Part shown: positions 50,870 through 59,996 of the stretch, piece after piece
How the letters are laid out: each line of letters starts with the position of its first letter
How positions within the stretch are numbered: position 1 is the stretch's first letter
Assembly: GCA_041751875.1 (NCBI GenBank)
Contig: JBGSIC010000018.1
Location: forward strand, 1 to 64,000
Origin: JBGSIC01 sp041751875
GTDB taxonomy: Bacteria; Bdellovibrionota; FAC87; UBA2466; JACKAF01
Reading direction: 5' to 3'
DNA: 64,000 nucleotides
Made by a program: the position numbers and the translations under genes
Notes under the pieces: model-generated
Told to the model about the DNA's origin: nothing
Databases searched by the model: none
The model's input: only the letters and a program-made list of their open reading frames with translations

Positions 50870-52456
50870 CTACTCTGTGGGGGTCAAGAGTTCGCCCGCT
50901 TCTTGAAGATCGGCGGCTGCCTTTTCTCGACCGCGTTCCGCGGATTGACGGGCCAGAGTATCAATTAAACCTTGCGTGCCCGAACCATCTTCACCAAAGA
51001 ACCGCTCTTCGAGAGCCGCATCGCGTGTGAAACCACCTGGTAATTCCTGTGCGGCTTTGAGTGCCTTGGCCCAAAACGCGCGATAGATATCGACGTCAAG
51101 ACGACCTTTTTCCGTATAGCGGTCGGGGTGCTCGGCTGCCTGCGCGCGTATATCTTTTTCGGCATCGGCGTAAGCTTGACGGGCAAGTCGGCGGTGTTCG
51201 GGATTAAGGAAATCAAAAGGGAAGGGGGCGTTCATTTCGTCGCCATATTCATCTCGTAAACCCTGCCACTGCTGGACCATCATAAAAAGAAGGTCGTCGC
51301 CCGCTGAGGTGACCACTGGTAACTGATTGCGAAGCGCGGCTTCCTGATCTTGGTCTATGAGCTCGTTCTGTTCTTGTTCGGCCCGTTCGCCCTGCGCCTG
51401 CATATTGAGCTGCTGCTGCATGAAATAAACGCCAAACGGGGTGCCGAAAAGCACGACGAGTAGACGCGCGGACTTCATGGTGCGCCCGGTGATACGTGAT
51501 AAGTTCTTTAAGGGCAACCAGGCGCGGTTTAATAAACCCGGTTTTGTCCACGGGCCTAAGTCGTGAGGGACGGTAGCTCGGCGCAAGCGACGTCCCGCTG
51601 ATTCCGGCATGTCGTCGATAGCTAGAGGACCGTTGATTAATGCGGCGGCTTGATCGCGTTCCGAATGCAAACTCTGTGAGTACCGCTCGGCTCGGCTTAA
51701 AAGTTGCTCCAAATTTTCTAGCTTGAGACTGCCGGAACTGGGATCGATAGCAAGGGACTGCAAAGCTTCCGCAGGCACGTGGGCTAAGCCCATTTGTTTA
51801 AGGGCTTGGGCGAGTTTCTCGGCCTTCGCATCGCGGTTGGTTACGTGAGTGCGAAGCTTGTTCTGCAAACCCTCAAGGTACTGATCTTTAACAAAGGGAA
51901 TGCCGTTGCCGTCCTGGCGCGAATGATCCAAAGCGTTGTCTGGAAGCGCGGGGGGAGTACCCGCTTTGCGTAATTTCTTGAGCTGCTTGGCGAACGCAGG
52001 AGCCTGCCCTTTTGCCCATTCCTTAAACTGTTCTTCGGGCATCGCTAAAATTGCTTTCTCGTGCTCACGTAACGTTTCTTCGAAATCCTTTACTTCCGCT
52101 TCGTAAGCCTTCATTTGGGGCAAGCGAGTGGCGGCATCCAGATGTTGATAACGTTGGGTGAGGGCCTTTTTATTGCCTCGTCCTAGTCGGTAGGCAAGAT
52201 AAACACCGGCCGTAGAAACTGCCGTCACCGATCCATACAACAAGGGATCGTTCCAGTGGTCGGAACCGAAATTGGTTGTCTCCATCGCGGTCTTCGCGAC
52301 TTCCCCGGCGGATTGAGCTTTTTCTCCCATCCAGGAAAGGGCTTGTCCGCAGAATTCCGTAAAGCCATTGGCGTGGGCGGGCGAAGGAAAGACGATTGAG
52401 AAAACTAGCAGAATCTGAACAATCCAAAGATTCAATTTTGCAAAAATCGATTTCAC
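50870..52456 (-). CDS. Large exported/membrane protein of unknown function, divergent from the 1099-residue gene
   Basis: This encodes 528 residues from GTG 52456, with GGAGAG before it. A signal peptide (LWIVQILLVFSIVFPSPAHA) comes first, a hydrophobic segment at about 74-92 (LYGSVTAVSTAGVYLAYRL) next, long charged helices, and another segment at about 333-350 (LLVVLFGTPFGVYFM). The last third is acidic and helical. Families are not recognised. Because it has the same helix-hydrophobic-helix build as the divergent gene at 52866, the two may act together in the envelope. Confidence 0.7.
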   Translation of the reverse strand: MKSIFAKLNLWIVQILLVFSIVFPSPAHANGFTEFCGQALSWMGEKAQSAGEVAKTAMETTNFGSDHWNDPLLYGSVTAVSTAGVYLAYRLGRGNKKALTQRYQHLDAATRLPQMKAYEAEVKDFEETLREHEKAILAMPEEQFKEWAKGQAPAFAKQLKKLRKAGTPPALPDNALDHSRQDGNGIPFVKDQYLEGLQNKLRTHVTNRDAKAEKLAQALKQMGLAHVPAEALQSLAIDPSSGSLKLENLEQLLSRAERYSQSLHSERDQAAALINGPLAIDDMPESAGRRLRRATVPHDLGPWTKPGLLNRAWLPLKNLSRITGRTMKSARLLVVLFGTPFGVYFMQQQLNMQAQGERAEQEQNELIDQDQEAALRNQLPVVTSAGDDLLFMMVQQWQGLRDEYGDEMNAPFPFDFLNPEHRRLARQAYADAEKDIRAQAAEHPDRYTEKGRLDVDIYRAFWAKALKAAQELPGGFTRDAALEERFFGEDGSGTQGLIDTLARQSAERGREKAAADLQEAGELLTPTE

Positions 52457-52472
52457 GCGCTCTCCGCCGGGC

Positions 52473-52496
52473 GCTCACTGTATACAAGCAGTGAGC
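52473..52496. promoter_or_regulatory. Perfect palindromic site next to the start of the 528-residue gene
   Basis: GCTCACTG (52473-52480) and its exact complement CAGTGAGC (52489-52496) flank an eight-base TATACAAG centre, just 17 bases before the GTG at 52456. A symmetric site of this size suits a dimeric repressor; the centre contains a -10-like TATAC. It could also be the terminator stem of the small ORF upstream, but no T-run follows. Confidence 0.45.
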
Positions 52497-52518
52497 AGGT
52501 CACACTATGCCCTCACTC

Positions 52519-52761
52519 CTATAACCAACATTCGTGCCAGGGGGAACGGGAATATTCCACCGTGATGTTGAGCGTTTTCGCTTGTTTTTCGAACCGGCGG
52601 CGCATTTTTGTCGGGCAGCTGGAAAAAGGGTCGACGGGGGCGTATTCCGTAAAGATACTAAGCGCGCCTCTCCCAACCGCACCAAGCCCCGATTCCGCAA
52701 TAGATTGGGCACCTTCTCGTCTTTGCGTAGCCATTGCGTCTACGTTGCTTACACCCTTCAA
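52519..52761 (-). CDS. Possible small protein (80 residues) upstream of the 528-residue gene
   Basis: The frame starts TTG 52761 after AGGGAG and ends TAG 52519. It reads like protein with no low complexity (GAQSIAESGLGAVGRGALSI, EYAPVDPFSSCPTKM) and ends CWL. Four other frames are also open in this gap, so this is not certain. If real, it is the first gene of a unit with the 528-residue gene. Confidence 0.35.
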   Translation of the reverse strand: MKGVSNVDAMATQRREGAQSIAESGLGAVGRGALSIFTEYAPVDPFSSCPTKMRRRFEKQAKTLNITVEYSRSPWHECWL

Positions 52762-52831
52762 AAACTCCCTATTGCTCCACCGCTAAGGCCCGAAATTAAT
52801 TGGTTTTACAGATGCGATTTACCCTCTATCT

Positions 52832-52846
52832 TGGCGCAGAGCTTGC
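52832..52846 (+). promoter_or_regulatory. Sigma54-like -24/-12 match just before the 1099-residue gene
   Basis: TGGCGC-AGAGC-TTGC is a good match with exact spacing. But a start near 52858 would fall over the GAGG ribosome-binding site and leave only about eight bases before the TTG at 52866. It may therefore be chance, or the start codon may be wrong. Confidence 0.3.
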
Positions 52847-52865
52847 TCTGTAAAGAGGAACAGCT

Positions 52866-55800
52866 TTGAGCCAACGACCGGGGGGCGGTACGCATCTCTT
52901 AATAAAAAGCATTCTGGGTCTCGCTCTTGTCAGCGCGTTTGCGGTTTTCGCGGACGAAGAGGGGTCCACTTTTCCCATCCAAAATGGGTACATGCGCCTT
53001 CAAGCGCATGCGCAAGCGGGTCGACTTCCTCCGAGCGAACTATTGCGCTATCTGAACTGGGGAGGAACTTCCACTTTCAACCGCCTTTTCGAAATCTACC
53101 AGTCGGAATTCTTTCGCCCATGGAGCAACAAGGAGGAGCGCAAGCGCCTTGAGGCTTTCTTGACCGAACAAGCCATTGCGTGGAGAGCTAGCGGTAGTGA
53201 TGCTGCGGAACTCGGTTTCAATCCGCTGGAGAGGCTCTCCGCTGATATTAGACGTTTTGTTCGCGAACAGTCTGTCGATCTCGATAAGCCGATGGGGTTT
53301 CACCGCGCAGAAGCACTAGCCCGCTCAACTGTCTCGACACGACTCTTGCGGTCCGAACGAGACAAACAGATTCGAAAACTCGCTCTGCAATTAGAAGATG
53401 AAGTCGATCCCCTGGCCCGCCAACAACTAGCGGTTCCCCTAACGGATCGCTTTGGGCCATGGATCAAGGAAACGATGGGTGAAATTGCAGAAGAGAGTAT
53501 GCGCCACCATCTGCGCTTGCGTCGCGCGGCCGCACAGGTCGATCCCGATTTAAAGTTCATGTTAGTCCCGGCTGCCGCTGATCTGAATTCGTTGGAAGGA
53601 GGGATAGAAATCTCTCCGGACGAACTCTTGCGGCTAGCCCCGGTCTATAGTCGCGAGGAGAAGTTTCCCATCGGATTAGCCATGCGATTTCGCGATCCCG
53701 CTAGAGACGGGGATTTTCGTTTGGTGGCGAGTCACCCGCGTTTGCAACCGCAGATGGTAAGCCATTTCAATGTAGCTGCTGATGAAACCCTTGCGGCGCT
53801 GATGCGTCTTCACACCTTTACAGACCCAGAAAAAGCCAAGGCGCTTTTTGCGATTCGTACGCAAGCGGATCACGCGAGCGGTCTTTTGTCGGGGACTTTT
53901 TCAGCGTGGGGGAGAGGGAGTTCGCCTGCCGAAGTATTAAAACACTTAGAGGCGAAAAAGTTTTCGTACGAGTCCATGATTTCCTATTTCGGAGATCGCG
54001 AGCGCGTACACGATCTGGTGCTTGCGCAAGTACTGCACGAGCCGCAAAAATGGCAGAAGCGGTATGAATTTTTAAAGCGTTACGGCGCGCTGGGCTCATC
54101 TGCGTTGAAGGGACTTAAGGCTGCAGCCAGCTCCGGAATGGCAGTCGTTCACTACTCTCACGCTCTGGTCGATGAAATGCGGAATTGGCCGGCCGATCTC
54201 AAGAGTTTCGCCCACTCGATAAAAAACAATGTTGATGTTCAGGCGATAAAATTTGGCGATGTACGGGCGAATAACTCTGGGTATTTGGCCAATTTCTTTC
54301 GCCGTTTATTTGGGCGCGTGCCGGCCGGTGTGGCCGCGCAGCCGGCGGTTCAGTCCAGAGGGGAAAGAGTCCAAAGTCCCAATGGAATGGTAGAAGGGGC
54401 AAAGCGTGTGGCGAGAGACGTTGCGATGGCGGTGGCCGGTGCGGGCGTTCTTTCTGGGGTGGCCATCGGCGCTCATGAGCTCGGTCTTCTCGACGACATC
54501 AGTTGGGATTTCTTTAAGGGCGCCGTAGAGGAATCATTTCGTACGCGTTCGCTTGCTTCCGATATGGGGGACCGTTTGGTTGAGCCCAGTAAGGGGTTTT
54601 TGGCCTCAGCGATGAAATGGCCAGCCTTCGCTGGCGTCGCTCTTGTTGCGGCGGCAACACCCGCGCTCTTGAAAAAAATGGGTAAAAGCGCCCGCGCGCA
54701 AGTGGAAGAATCAGACCGGCCGGTCGATGCACTTTTTACCTACCGACCGGCCGAAGGAGGTCAGATGCCCGCGGGTTTGGAAATTCCCATGAGGACGGAT
54801 TTGACCTTTGGCGACAGCGAAGTACGCACGATACCGACTGAGGCGGCGGACGAAAACGTGGGTTTAGTCCATTCTCGGCGTCCGGTTGTGTCGCTGGCAG
54901 ACGGGATGGTCCCCATTGCGCGTCCGCTGGGCCAAGCTCTTATCGGGCTTAGAGTCACAGATGCCAATCACCGAAGCCTTAAGCAAGGAAGCGATTTCGA
55001 AGTGGTTTATCGCCCCGAGAGAGATGCTTATTTTATTCGTTTGCTAAACCCAGAAATCGGCTCGGTTCATTATCGTGCGGAAGTGGAAGAAACTCCGAGT
55101 GGCTCCCATCGTTTAGACGTACGCGGCACTTTGGCCTTAGATGATGTAGACGCGCAGAAAGCTTTGAAGGAGGCAATCGAAAGCTCGGGCTTTGACCGTT
55201 TGGGGCGACAAATGGGCCAGCGCATGACAAGGGGAGCTCTCGCCACAACAGGCGACTTGGAAGCCCTTTTATCGCAGAGTAACTCGTATCCGCTCATGAA
55301 AGGGGAAAGTCTTCCCGATTTACCGACGGATGATGTCGGTAAGTATGAAAAGTTTCAAGTAGGCGGTTGCCTGAATGGTAATTGCACCGTGAGTAACGGC
55401 TTTGGTGCCTCCGCGCTAAACGCGCTTTTACAAGCGCAGGATCCGGAACTGCGTGCTGAAGTGCGAACGACTCTTCCCCTTCACCAGGATGGACGAGCCT
55501 TGGAAGGGCACGTGCGCACCTATGTATACCGAGGAGACCAACTCGTAGACGTGCTGGACTTTACTTCCAGCAACATCCGGTACGGGGATATTTTCCGTCA
55601 CATCATGCGCCGGATCACAGGACGTCTTCCCAAGCCCCAGGAAAAAGCGAGCGCACCACCGGCGGACAAGAATGCGGTATTTTTCAACTGGGCGCGCACA
55701 GAAGGCAAATCTCTCTTAAAAGCGTTAGCCGATGATCGAAAGTTTTTGGAGGACCAACTTAAACGCCATCGCGTGAGCGATCAGTCTGATCCGTCCAAGC

Positions 55801-56165
55801 GTCTCTATGCGCTTCATAATTTAATGGAGGCCGTACTCGATCCCCACCAGAAGATCGAAGAAGTCGTTGAGCGTGTGGGAAGGCACGTTTCGTTGCCGGA
55901 TGGGGAAACCGATCGCTACGCTTTATTCGACGCTATTTCGGCAGCCATTGAAAGGGAAGGTAAGCAAATTGACAAACTTTACGTTGAAAATCCCGGCAGA
56001 AATGATTTTGGTACACGTCGCCGGCACTTTAACCGTGTGAGCTTAGATCCAGTCGAGAAAGTAGCCCCGATGCAAGATGTGGCCCGCGCGATGGCGAGCA
56101 CAAACGGACAACTCAGCCGAGGCGTGAAACGCTGCCGAGAAGCCCTAGCGAGTGTCGCTGATTAA
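52866..56165 (+). CDS. Giant exported/membrane protein with a transglutaminase-like Cys/His/Asp region
   Basis: This encodes 1099 residues from TTG 52866, after GAGG. A signal sequence (LLIKSILGLALVSAFAVFA) is followed by some 490 residues of helical, Ala- and Arg-rich sequence. Two hydrophobic segments at about 520-540 and 580-597 (VAMAVAGAGVLSGVAIG, FAGVALVAAATPALL) follow. Residues 830-900 resemble a transglutaminase-like core: Cys835/Cys840 (GGCLNGNCTV), His882 (EGHVRTYVY) and Asp898 (VDVLDFT). The usual order Cys-His-Asp is kept. It may crosslink, cleave or be self-processed in the envelope. No family is recognised for the rest. Confidence 0.7.
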   Translation: MSQRPGGGTHLLIKSILGLALVSAFAVFADEEGSTFPIQNGYMRLQAHAQAGRLPPSELLRYLNWGGTSTFNRLFEIYQSEFFRPWSNKEERKRLEAFLTEQAIAWRASGSDAAELGFNPLERLSADIRRFVREQSVDLDKPMGFHRAEALARSTVSTRLLRSERDKQIRKLALQLEDEVDPLARQQLAVPLTDRFGPWIKETMGEIAEESMRHHLRLRRAAAQVDPDLKFMLVPAAADLNSLEGGIEISPDELLRLAPVYSREEKFPIGLAMRFRDPARDGDFRLVASHPRLQPQMVSHFNVAADETLAALMRLHTFTDPEKAKALFAIRTQADHASGLLSGTFSAWGRGSSPAEVLKHLEAKKFSYESMISYFGDRERVHDLVLAQVLHEPQKWQKRYEFLKRYGALGSSALKGLKAAASSGMAVVHYSHALVDEMRNWPADLKSFAHSIKNNVDVQAIKFGDVRANNSGYLANFFRRLFGRVPAGVAAQPAVQSRGERVQSPNGMVEGAKRVARDVAMAVAGAGVLSGVAIGAHELGLLDDISWDFFKGAVEESFRTRSLASDMGDRLVEPSKGFLASAMKWPAFAGVALVAAATPALLKKMGKSARAQVEESDRPVDALFTYRPAEGGQMPAGLEIPMRTDLTFGDSEVRTIPTEAADENVGLVHSRRPVVSLADGMVPIARPLGQALIGLRVTDANHRSLKQGSDFEVVYRPERDAYFIRLLNPEIGSVHYRAEVEETPSGSHRLDVRGTLALDDVDAQKALKEAIESSGFDRLGRQMGQRMTRGALATTGDLEALLSQSNSYPLMKGESLPDLPTDDVGKYEKFQVGGCLNGNCTVSNGFGASALNALLQAQDPELRAEVRTTLPLHQDGRALEGHVRTYVYRGDQLVDVLDFTSSNIRYGDIFRHIMRRITGRLPKPQEKASAPPADKNAVFFNWARTEGKSLLKALADDRKFLEDQLKRHRVSDQSDPSKRLYALHNLMEAVLDPHQKIEEVVERVGRHVSLPDGETDRYALFDAISAAIEREGKQIDKLYVENPGRNDFGTRRRHFNRVSLDPVEKVAPMQDVARAMASTNGQLSRGVKRCREALASVAD

Positions 56166-58801
56166 GCAGCCCCTGAAGCTTCGAGATCCTGTTGCGGGCG
56201 CGATTGAGACCGTTTCGCGTTGCCTGTCCATGCTGAGTAAATGGCTTCCTCAGAAATCTGTTCCGGATGCACCAAAGAAATGACAGCCTGCTGAGGTTGC
56301 AGATATTTTTGGGCGACTCGCAGAATGGTTTCCGCGGTGACTTCCTGGATTTTCTTCGGGTATTCAAGAGAGTGTAAATGTCCGTAACCGTAAGTCTCAT
56401 CCAAACCATAGAGCATAGCTTGGGAAGAATTGCGCTGCAGGTCTAGTTCGAAACGTCCCACGAGGTATTGCTTAGCGCGCGCGAGTTCTTTGGCACTCAT
56501 CGGCTTATTTAGCACCTTGTCTAGTTCAGCGCGTATACCCGTAATGGATCGCTGCCATTTTTCGGGCGAAGTCCCAATATAAAATGCAAAGGTCCCCCGT
56601 TCGATGCTTTCGCTTTCCATGGGCGCTACCGTGTAGGCGAGACTCTGCTTGTCGCGCAACTCGAGGAACAGTCGTCCCCCTTGGCCCGACAAACAAGAAG
56701 ACAACACCCGCAGAGCAAAACGGTCTTCATCATTTAACGTCGTGCCCAAAAAACCAATCAGCGCGTGCGCCTGAAAGAGGGGCGTTTTCACGGCCGAGCG
56801 GATACGAATTTGAGAAGGCGCAGAAATGTCCGCTGCTGGTAGGCTGGCTTTTCCCCGAGGACGCAAGGGCGCGACCAGGGACTGCAATTCTTCCATCCAG
56901 TCCTGGGGAGCAAAAGCCCCTACCGTCGAAATCACGAGGCGTTCCTTATGAATGTAGTCGCGGTACCACTGTTTGAGCACGTCGGTGCTTAGTCCACCCA
57001 CGGCTTCTTTCGTTCCAATCGACGGGAAACCAAAACGATGGTTTTCGTACATAGCCGAAAGGAAATTGAGCTGGCACATCTGGCCGGGAGAGTCATTGAT
57101 CGACTCAATCTCGCGCAGCGTGATGTCCCTTTGGGTCTTAAATTCTTCTTCCGGAAAGGTCGGATTATAAAGGATATCCGACAAGATGGGCTTAATCCGG
57201 TTCCAGTGGTGAGAAACAAAATCCACGCTGAGTCCGCAGGTGTTTTTTCCCGCAAACGCGCCGACCGAAGCGCCGAGAGATTCCAAAATTTTGGCCATCG
57301 CTAGCGAGGTATAATTCTGTGTGCCGGAAGTCCACAAAGTAGAGAACAGACTGGAAATCCCCAGATTGTGAGTTTGCTCTTCACGCGACCCGCCGCCTAA
57401 AAAGATAAAACGAAGCGAGGTGAGTGGCAGAGTGTTGTTACGTTTCCAGATAAACGAGCATTTCTCGACCACCTTTTTCTGAGGGGGATCCAAAGTGACA
57501 CGGCTCTTGGTGACCTGAACCTTGGGAAGCTTGATGGCACCCCACAGTTGTTTCTTATCCAACTCGAATTTTTGTGGGTGCACAATGGATACAACGGGCT
57601 TGGCTTTCATGAGTGCCTGAAAAGCTAGCTGTACATCTGCGCCTGTGCACTCTGAAATCATTTCAAGGTAAGTTTTCTCAAATTCTGGGTCCTTGAAGTG
57701 CAGGTTGTAGTATCCGAGACGGCGAGCATAGCCCTCGACAGTTTGCTTGCCGTAAAAAATTTCTGATTCCATGCCGCTTTTCACTCTGTCGAGTTCTTCG
57801 GCATGTAAGCCCTCGGCTGCCACTTCCGCGAGAATTTTCATCATCTCTGCGACAGCTTCATAAAGTTTATCGGGAGCGGTGAGTAGGCTAAGGGTCGCAA
57901 CGCCGCAACGATCGGTGGCAACGATCCCCATATCGGCGTCCATGGCGAGGCGCGTTTCTTTCACCAGTCGTTGATAAAAACGGCTGCTTTCCCCTTGTCC
58001 AACCGCGGTGGCCAGAAGGTCCAGAGCGGCGACGCTGGGGTCACGGAGCGCAGGACTGCGAAAGCCAATTTGCAAATGGCACTCTTGTACGTCACGGGCA
58101 AGGGTGGCCATCGGCTGCCCACTGAGAGAGGCAAGGCTGAGAGGCTTTTCTTTAGCTTTCGACTTAGGCGCCTTCCTTACCTTTGCAAACTTCTTTTCCG
58201 CAAGTTCGTAGGCTTCTTGCGGGTCAATGTCGCCTACCAAAAAGAGAGAAAAGGTTCCCGCGTGGTAATTTTCTTGGAAATACTTTTTGAGTGTCGCAGC
58301 CGAAAAGCCGCCGACTGTTTTTTCAAAGCCGAGCACCGGGCGGCCGTAGGGGGTTCCCGGAAAGGTCTTTGCCCATAGGTTGGTGAAAACCATTTTGGAC
58401 GGAGAATCATAGGCACGCTTGATTTCTTCCAAAATCACTTCGCGTTCCCGATCCATTTCCACGCGATCAAAGGTGGCGTTCTGAACGGCGTCGGCGATTA
58501 CGTCTAGACCGTTCTCAAAAAAGCGACTTGCGAGCGTGGTGTAGTACACGGTTTCTTCGAATGAGGTGTAGGCGTTGACTTCGCCTCCCCAGGTTTCGAT
58601 ATCCAGAGCAATCTGGCCGACTTTGCGTTTCTTGGTGCCCTTGAAAAGGGCGTGTTCAATAAAATGGGAAATCCCGGCCAAAGGGGCGGGCTCATGCGCA
58701 CTTCCGCGGGCGACCCAGGCCTGGATGCTCACCACCGGAGCGTTGTGCATCTCCACAACAAAAAGTGGTATTCCGCTCTTGAGAGTGTATGTTTTGACCA
58801 T
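56162..58801 (-). CDS. M16-family zinc metallopeptidase, two-domain
   Basis: This encodes 879 residues, two fused M16 halves. The N-terminal half has the inverted zinc motif HxxEH (His46, Glu49, His50: SHFIEHALFKGT) and a downstream Glu in the EVILEEIKRAYD block. The C-terminal half lacks the motif and is the inactive partner, with the usual NRIKPILSDILYNPTF and ITLREIESINDSPG. Such peptidases degrade peptides in the periplasm or cytoplasm. I see no signal peptide, so cytoplasmic is likely. It overlaps the 1099-residue gene end by four bases, convergent. Confidence 0.93.
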   Translation of the reverse strand: MVKTYTLKSGIPLFVVEMHNAPVVSIQAWVARGSAHEPAPLAGISHFIEHALFKGTKKRKVGQIALDIETWGGEVNAYTSFEETVYYTTLASRFFENGLDVIADAVQNATFDRVEMDREREVILEEIKRAYDSPSKMVFTNLWAKTFPGTPYGRPVLGFEKTVGGFSAATLKKYFQENYHAGTFSLFLVGDIDPQEAYELAEKKFAKVRKAPKSKAKEKPLSLASLSGQPMATLARDVQECHLQIGFRSPALRDPSVAALDLLATAVGQGESSRFYQRLVKETRLAMDADMGIVATDRCGVATLSLLTAPDKLYEAVAEMMKILAEVAAEGLHAEELDRVKSGMESEIFYGKQTVEGYARRLGYYNLHFKDPEFEKTYLEMISECTGADVQLAFQALMKAKPVVSIVHPQKFELDKKQLWGAIKLPKVQVTKSRVTLDPPQKKVVEKCSFIWKRNNTLPLTSLRFIFLGGGSREEQTHNLGISSLFSTLWTSGTQNYTSLAMAKILESLGASVGAFAGKNTCGLSVDFVSHHWNRIKPILSDILYNPTFPEEEFKTQRDITLREIESINDSPGQMCQLNFLSAMYENHRFGFPSIGTKEAVGGLSTDVLKQWYRDYIHKERLVISTVGAFAPQDWMEELQSLVAPLRPRGKASLPAADISAPSQIRIRSAVKTPLFQAHALIGFLGTTLNDEDRFALRVLSSCLSGQGGRLFLELRDKQSLAYTVAPMESESIERGTFAFYIGTSPEKWQRSITGIRAELDKVLNKPMSAKELARAKQYLVGRFELDLQRNSSQAMLYGLDETYGYGHLHSLEYPKKIQEVTAETILRVAQKYLQPQQAVISLVHPEQISEEAIYSAWTGNAKRSQSRPQQDLEASGAA

Positions 58802-58850
58802 TGTGAGCCCTTTATTGGAAAAATCTCAGTCTACCTGCAAGAACCTACCG

Positions 58851-59990
58851 GTGACAATTCCCTTCGGTATTTACGTTCACATCCCGTTTTGCGTGCATAA
58901 GTGTTCTTACTGTGACTTCTACTCTTTTACTCAGTATGGCCGGAACGACTTTGAGCGTCTTGAGGCGCAGCTCGTAAACGAGGTGCGTCAGATGGCCGCT
59001 TATATAAAAGAACGCCAGGGTAACCTATCGCCGGTCACCAGTGTTTTTTTTGGTGGGGGCACTCCTTCCTTGATGCCCACCTCGTCGATTCAAAAAATTT
59101 GCGATACCTTGGCAGAAGAATTTCCTTTTGCAAAAGAGGTTGAGATCACACTAGAGGCGAATCCGGAAACCGTGGATGCGAGGTTTGCCGCCTCCCTTTT
59201 TGCGACACCGGTGAATCGGGTGAGCTTGGGAGCCCAAAGTTTTCAGGCCAAACATCTAAAATCTTTAGAACGGTTGGGTAGCGCGGAAAGTATTGTTTCT
59301 GCGGTCGGCTTTCTGAAAGAAGCGGGCTTTACGAATTTCAATCTTGATCTCATCACGGGAATCCCCGGACAAAGCGAAGAGGAGTTTCTGGAGGACATTG
59401 AAAAAGCGGTAAGCTTGGGGCCCACCCATCTGAGCTTTTACACCCTTACTTTAAAGAGCAAGCACCCGCTGGCCACTCAACTCCCCAGTGAAGACAAGGC
59501 TGCGGATCTGTATGAGGCAGGTATCCGACGTTTGCAGATTTTGGGTTTTGATCAGTACGAGATTTCTAATTTCGCGCGTCCTGGTTTAGGTTGCCGACAC
59601 AACCTTCTCTATTGGAGTGGGGGCGATTTCCTAGGCATTGGGCCATCGGCGTCGAGCCGCTTTTTCTGGGAGAGGGTGTTTCACCACCGAAAGCAAAAGG
59701 CCCACTTCGAAACTTACTTGGAGCTAAACGAATTTAGAAGTCTGCCATTTGAAACGACCACCAAAGCCCAAACTGTCCTCGAAGCGAGCTTTCTGGAACT
59801 GAGAACAAACGATGGTGTGGATTTGGATCAGTTTCAAGCCCGATACGGGTACGACTTTAGAAAAGCAAAAAAGTATGAGCTTTTTGCAAAAAACGCGCTG
59901 ATCCAGGAAAAGGACAACCGCCTTGTCTTAAGCCACCGCGGCCGCCTTCTTGCTGATTCTGTTACCGAGCAGTTGGTCGACTGGATCTGA
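58851..59990 (+). CDS. hemW: Heme chaperone/radical-SAM protein HemW
   Basis: This encodes 379 residues, the family length. GTG 58851 is used because it gives MTIPFGIYVHIPFC; the open frame upstream to 58575 is antisense to the peptidase, and a TTG at 58815 is also in frame. The radical-SAM site is CVHKCSYCDFYSF, then FFGGGTPSLM, and the HemW part DLITGIPGQSEEEF, YTLTLKSKHPLATQ and FDQYEISNFARPG. HemW binds and inserts heme into respiratory proteins. It is divergent from the peptidase. Confidence 0.95.
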   Translation: MTIPFGIYVHIPFCVHKCSYCDFYSFTQYGRNDFERLEAQLVNEVRQMAAYIKERQGNLSPVTSVFFGGGTPSLMPTSSIQKICDTLAEEFPFAKEVEITLEANPETVDARFAASLFATPVNRVSLGAQSFQAKHLKSLERLGSAESIVSAVGFLKEAGFTNFNLDLITGIPGQSEEEFLEDIEKAVSLGPTHLSFYTLTLKSKHPLATQLPSEDKAADLYEAGIRRLQILGFDQYEISNFARPGLGCRHNLLYWSGGDFLGIGPSASSRFFWERVFHHRKQKAHFETYLELNEFRSLPFETTTKAQTVLEASFLELRTNDGVDLDQFQARYGYDFRKAKKYELFAKNALIQEKDNRLVLSHRGRLLADSVTEQLVDWI

Positions 59991-59996
59991 CTCCCG

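Noticed and set aside
52534..52869. 111-residue frame on the plus strand in the divergent region
   Set aside because: It has no start signal, overlaps the sigma54-like site, and reads as the complement of the minus-strand frame.
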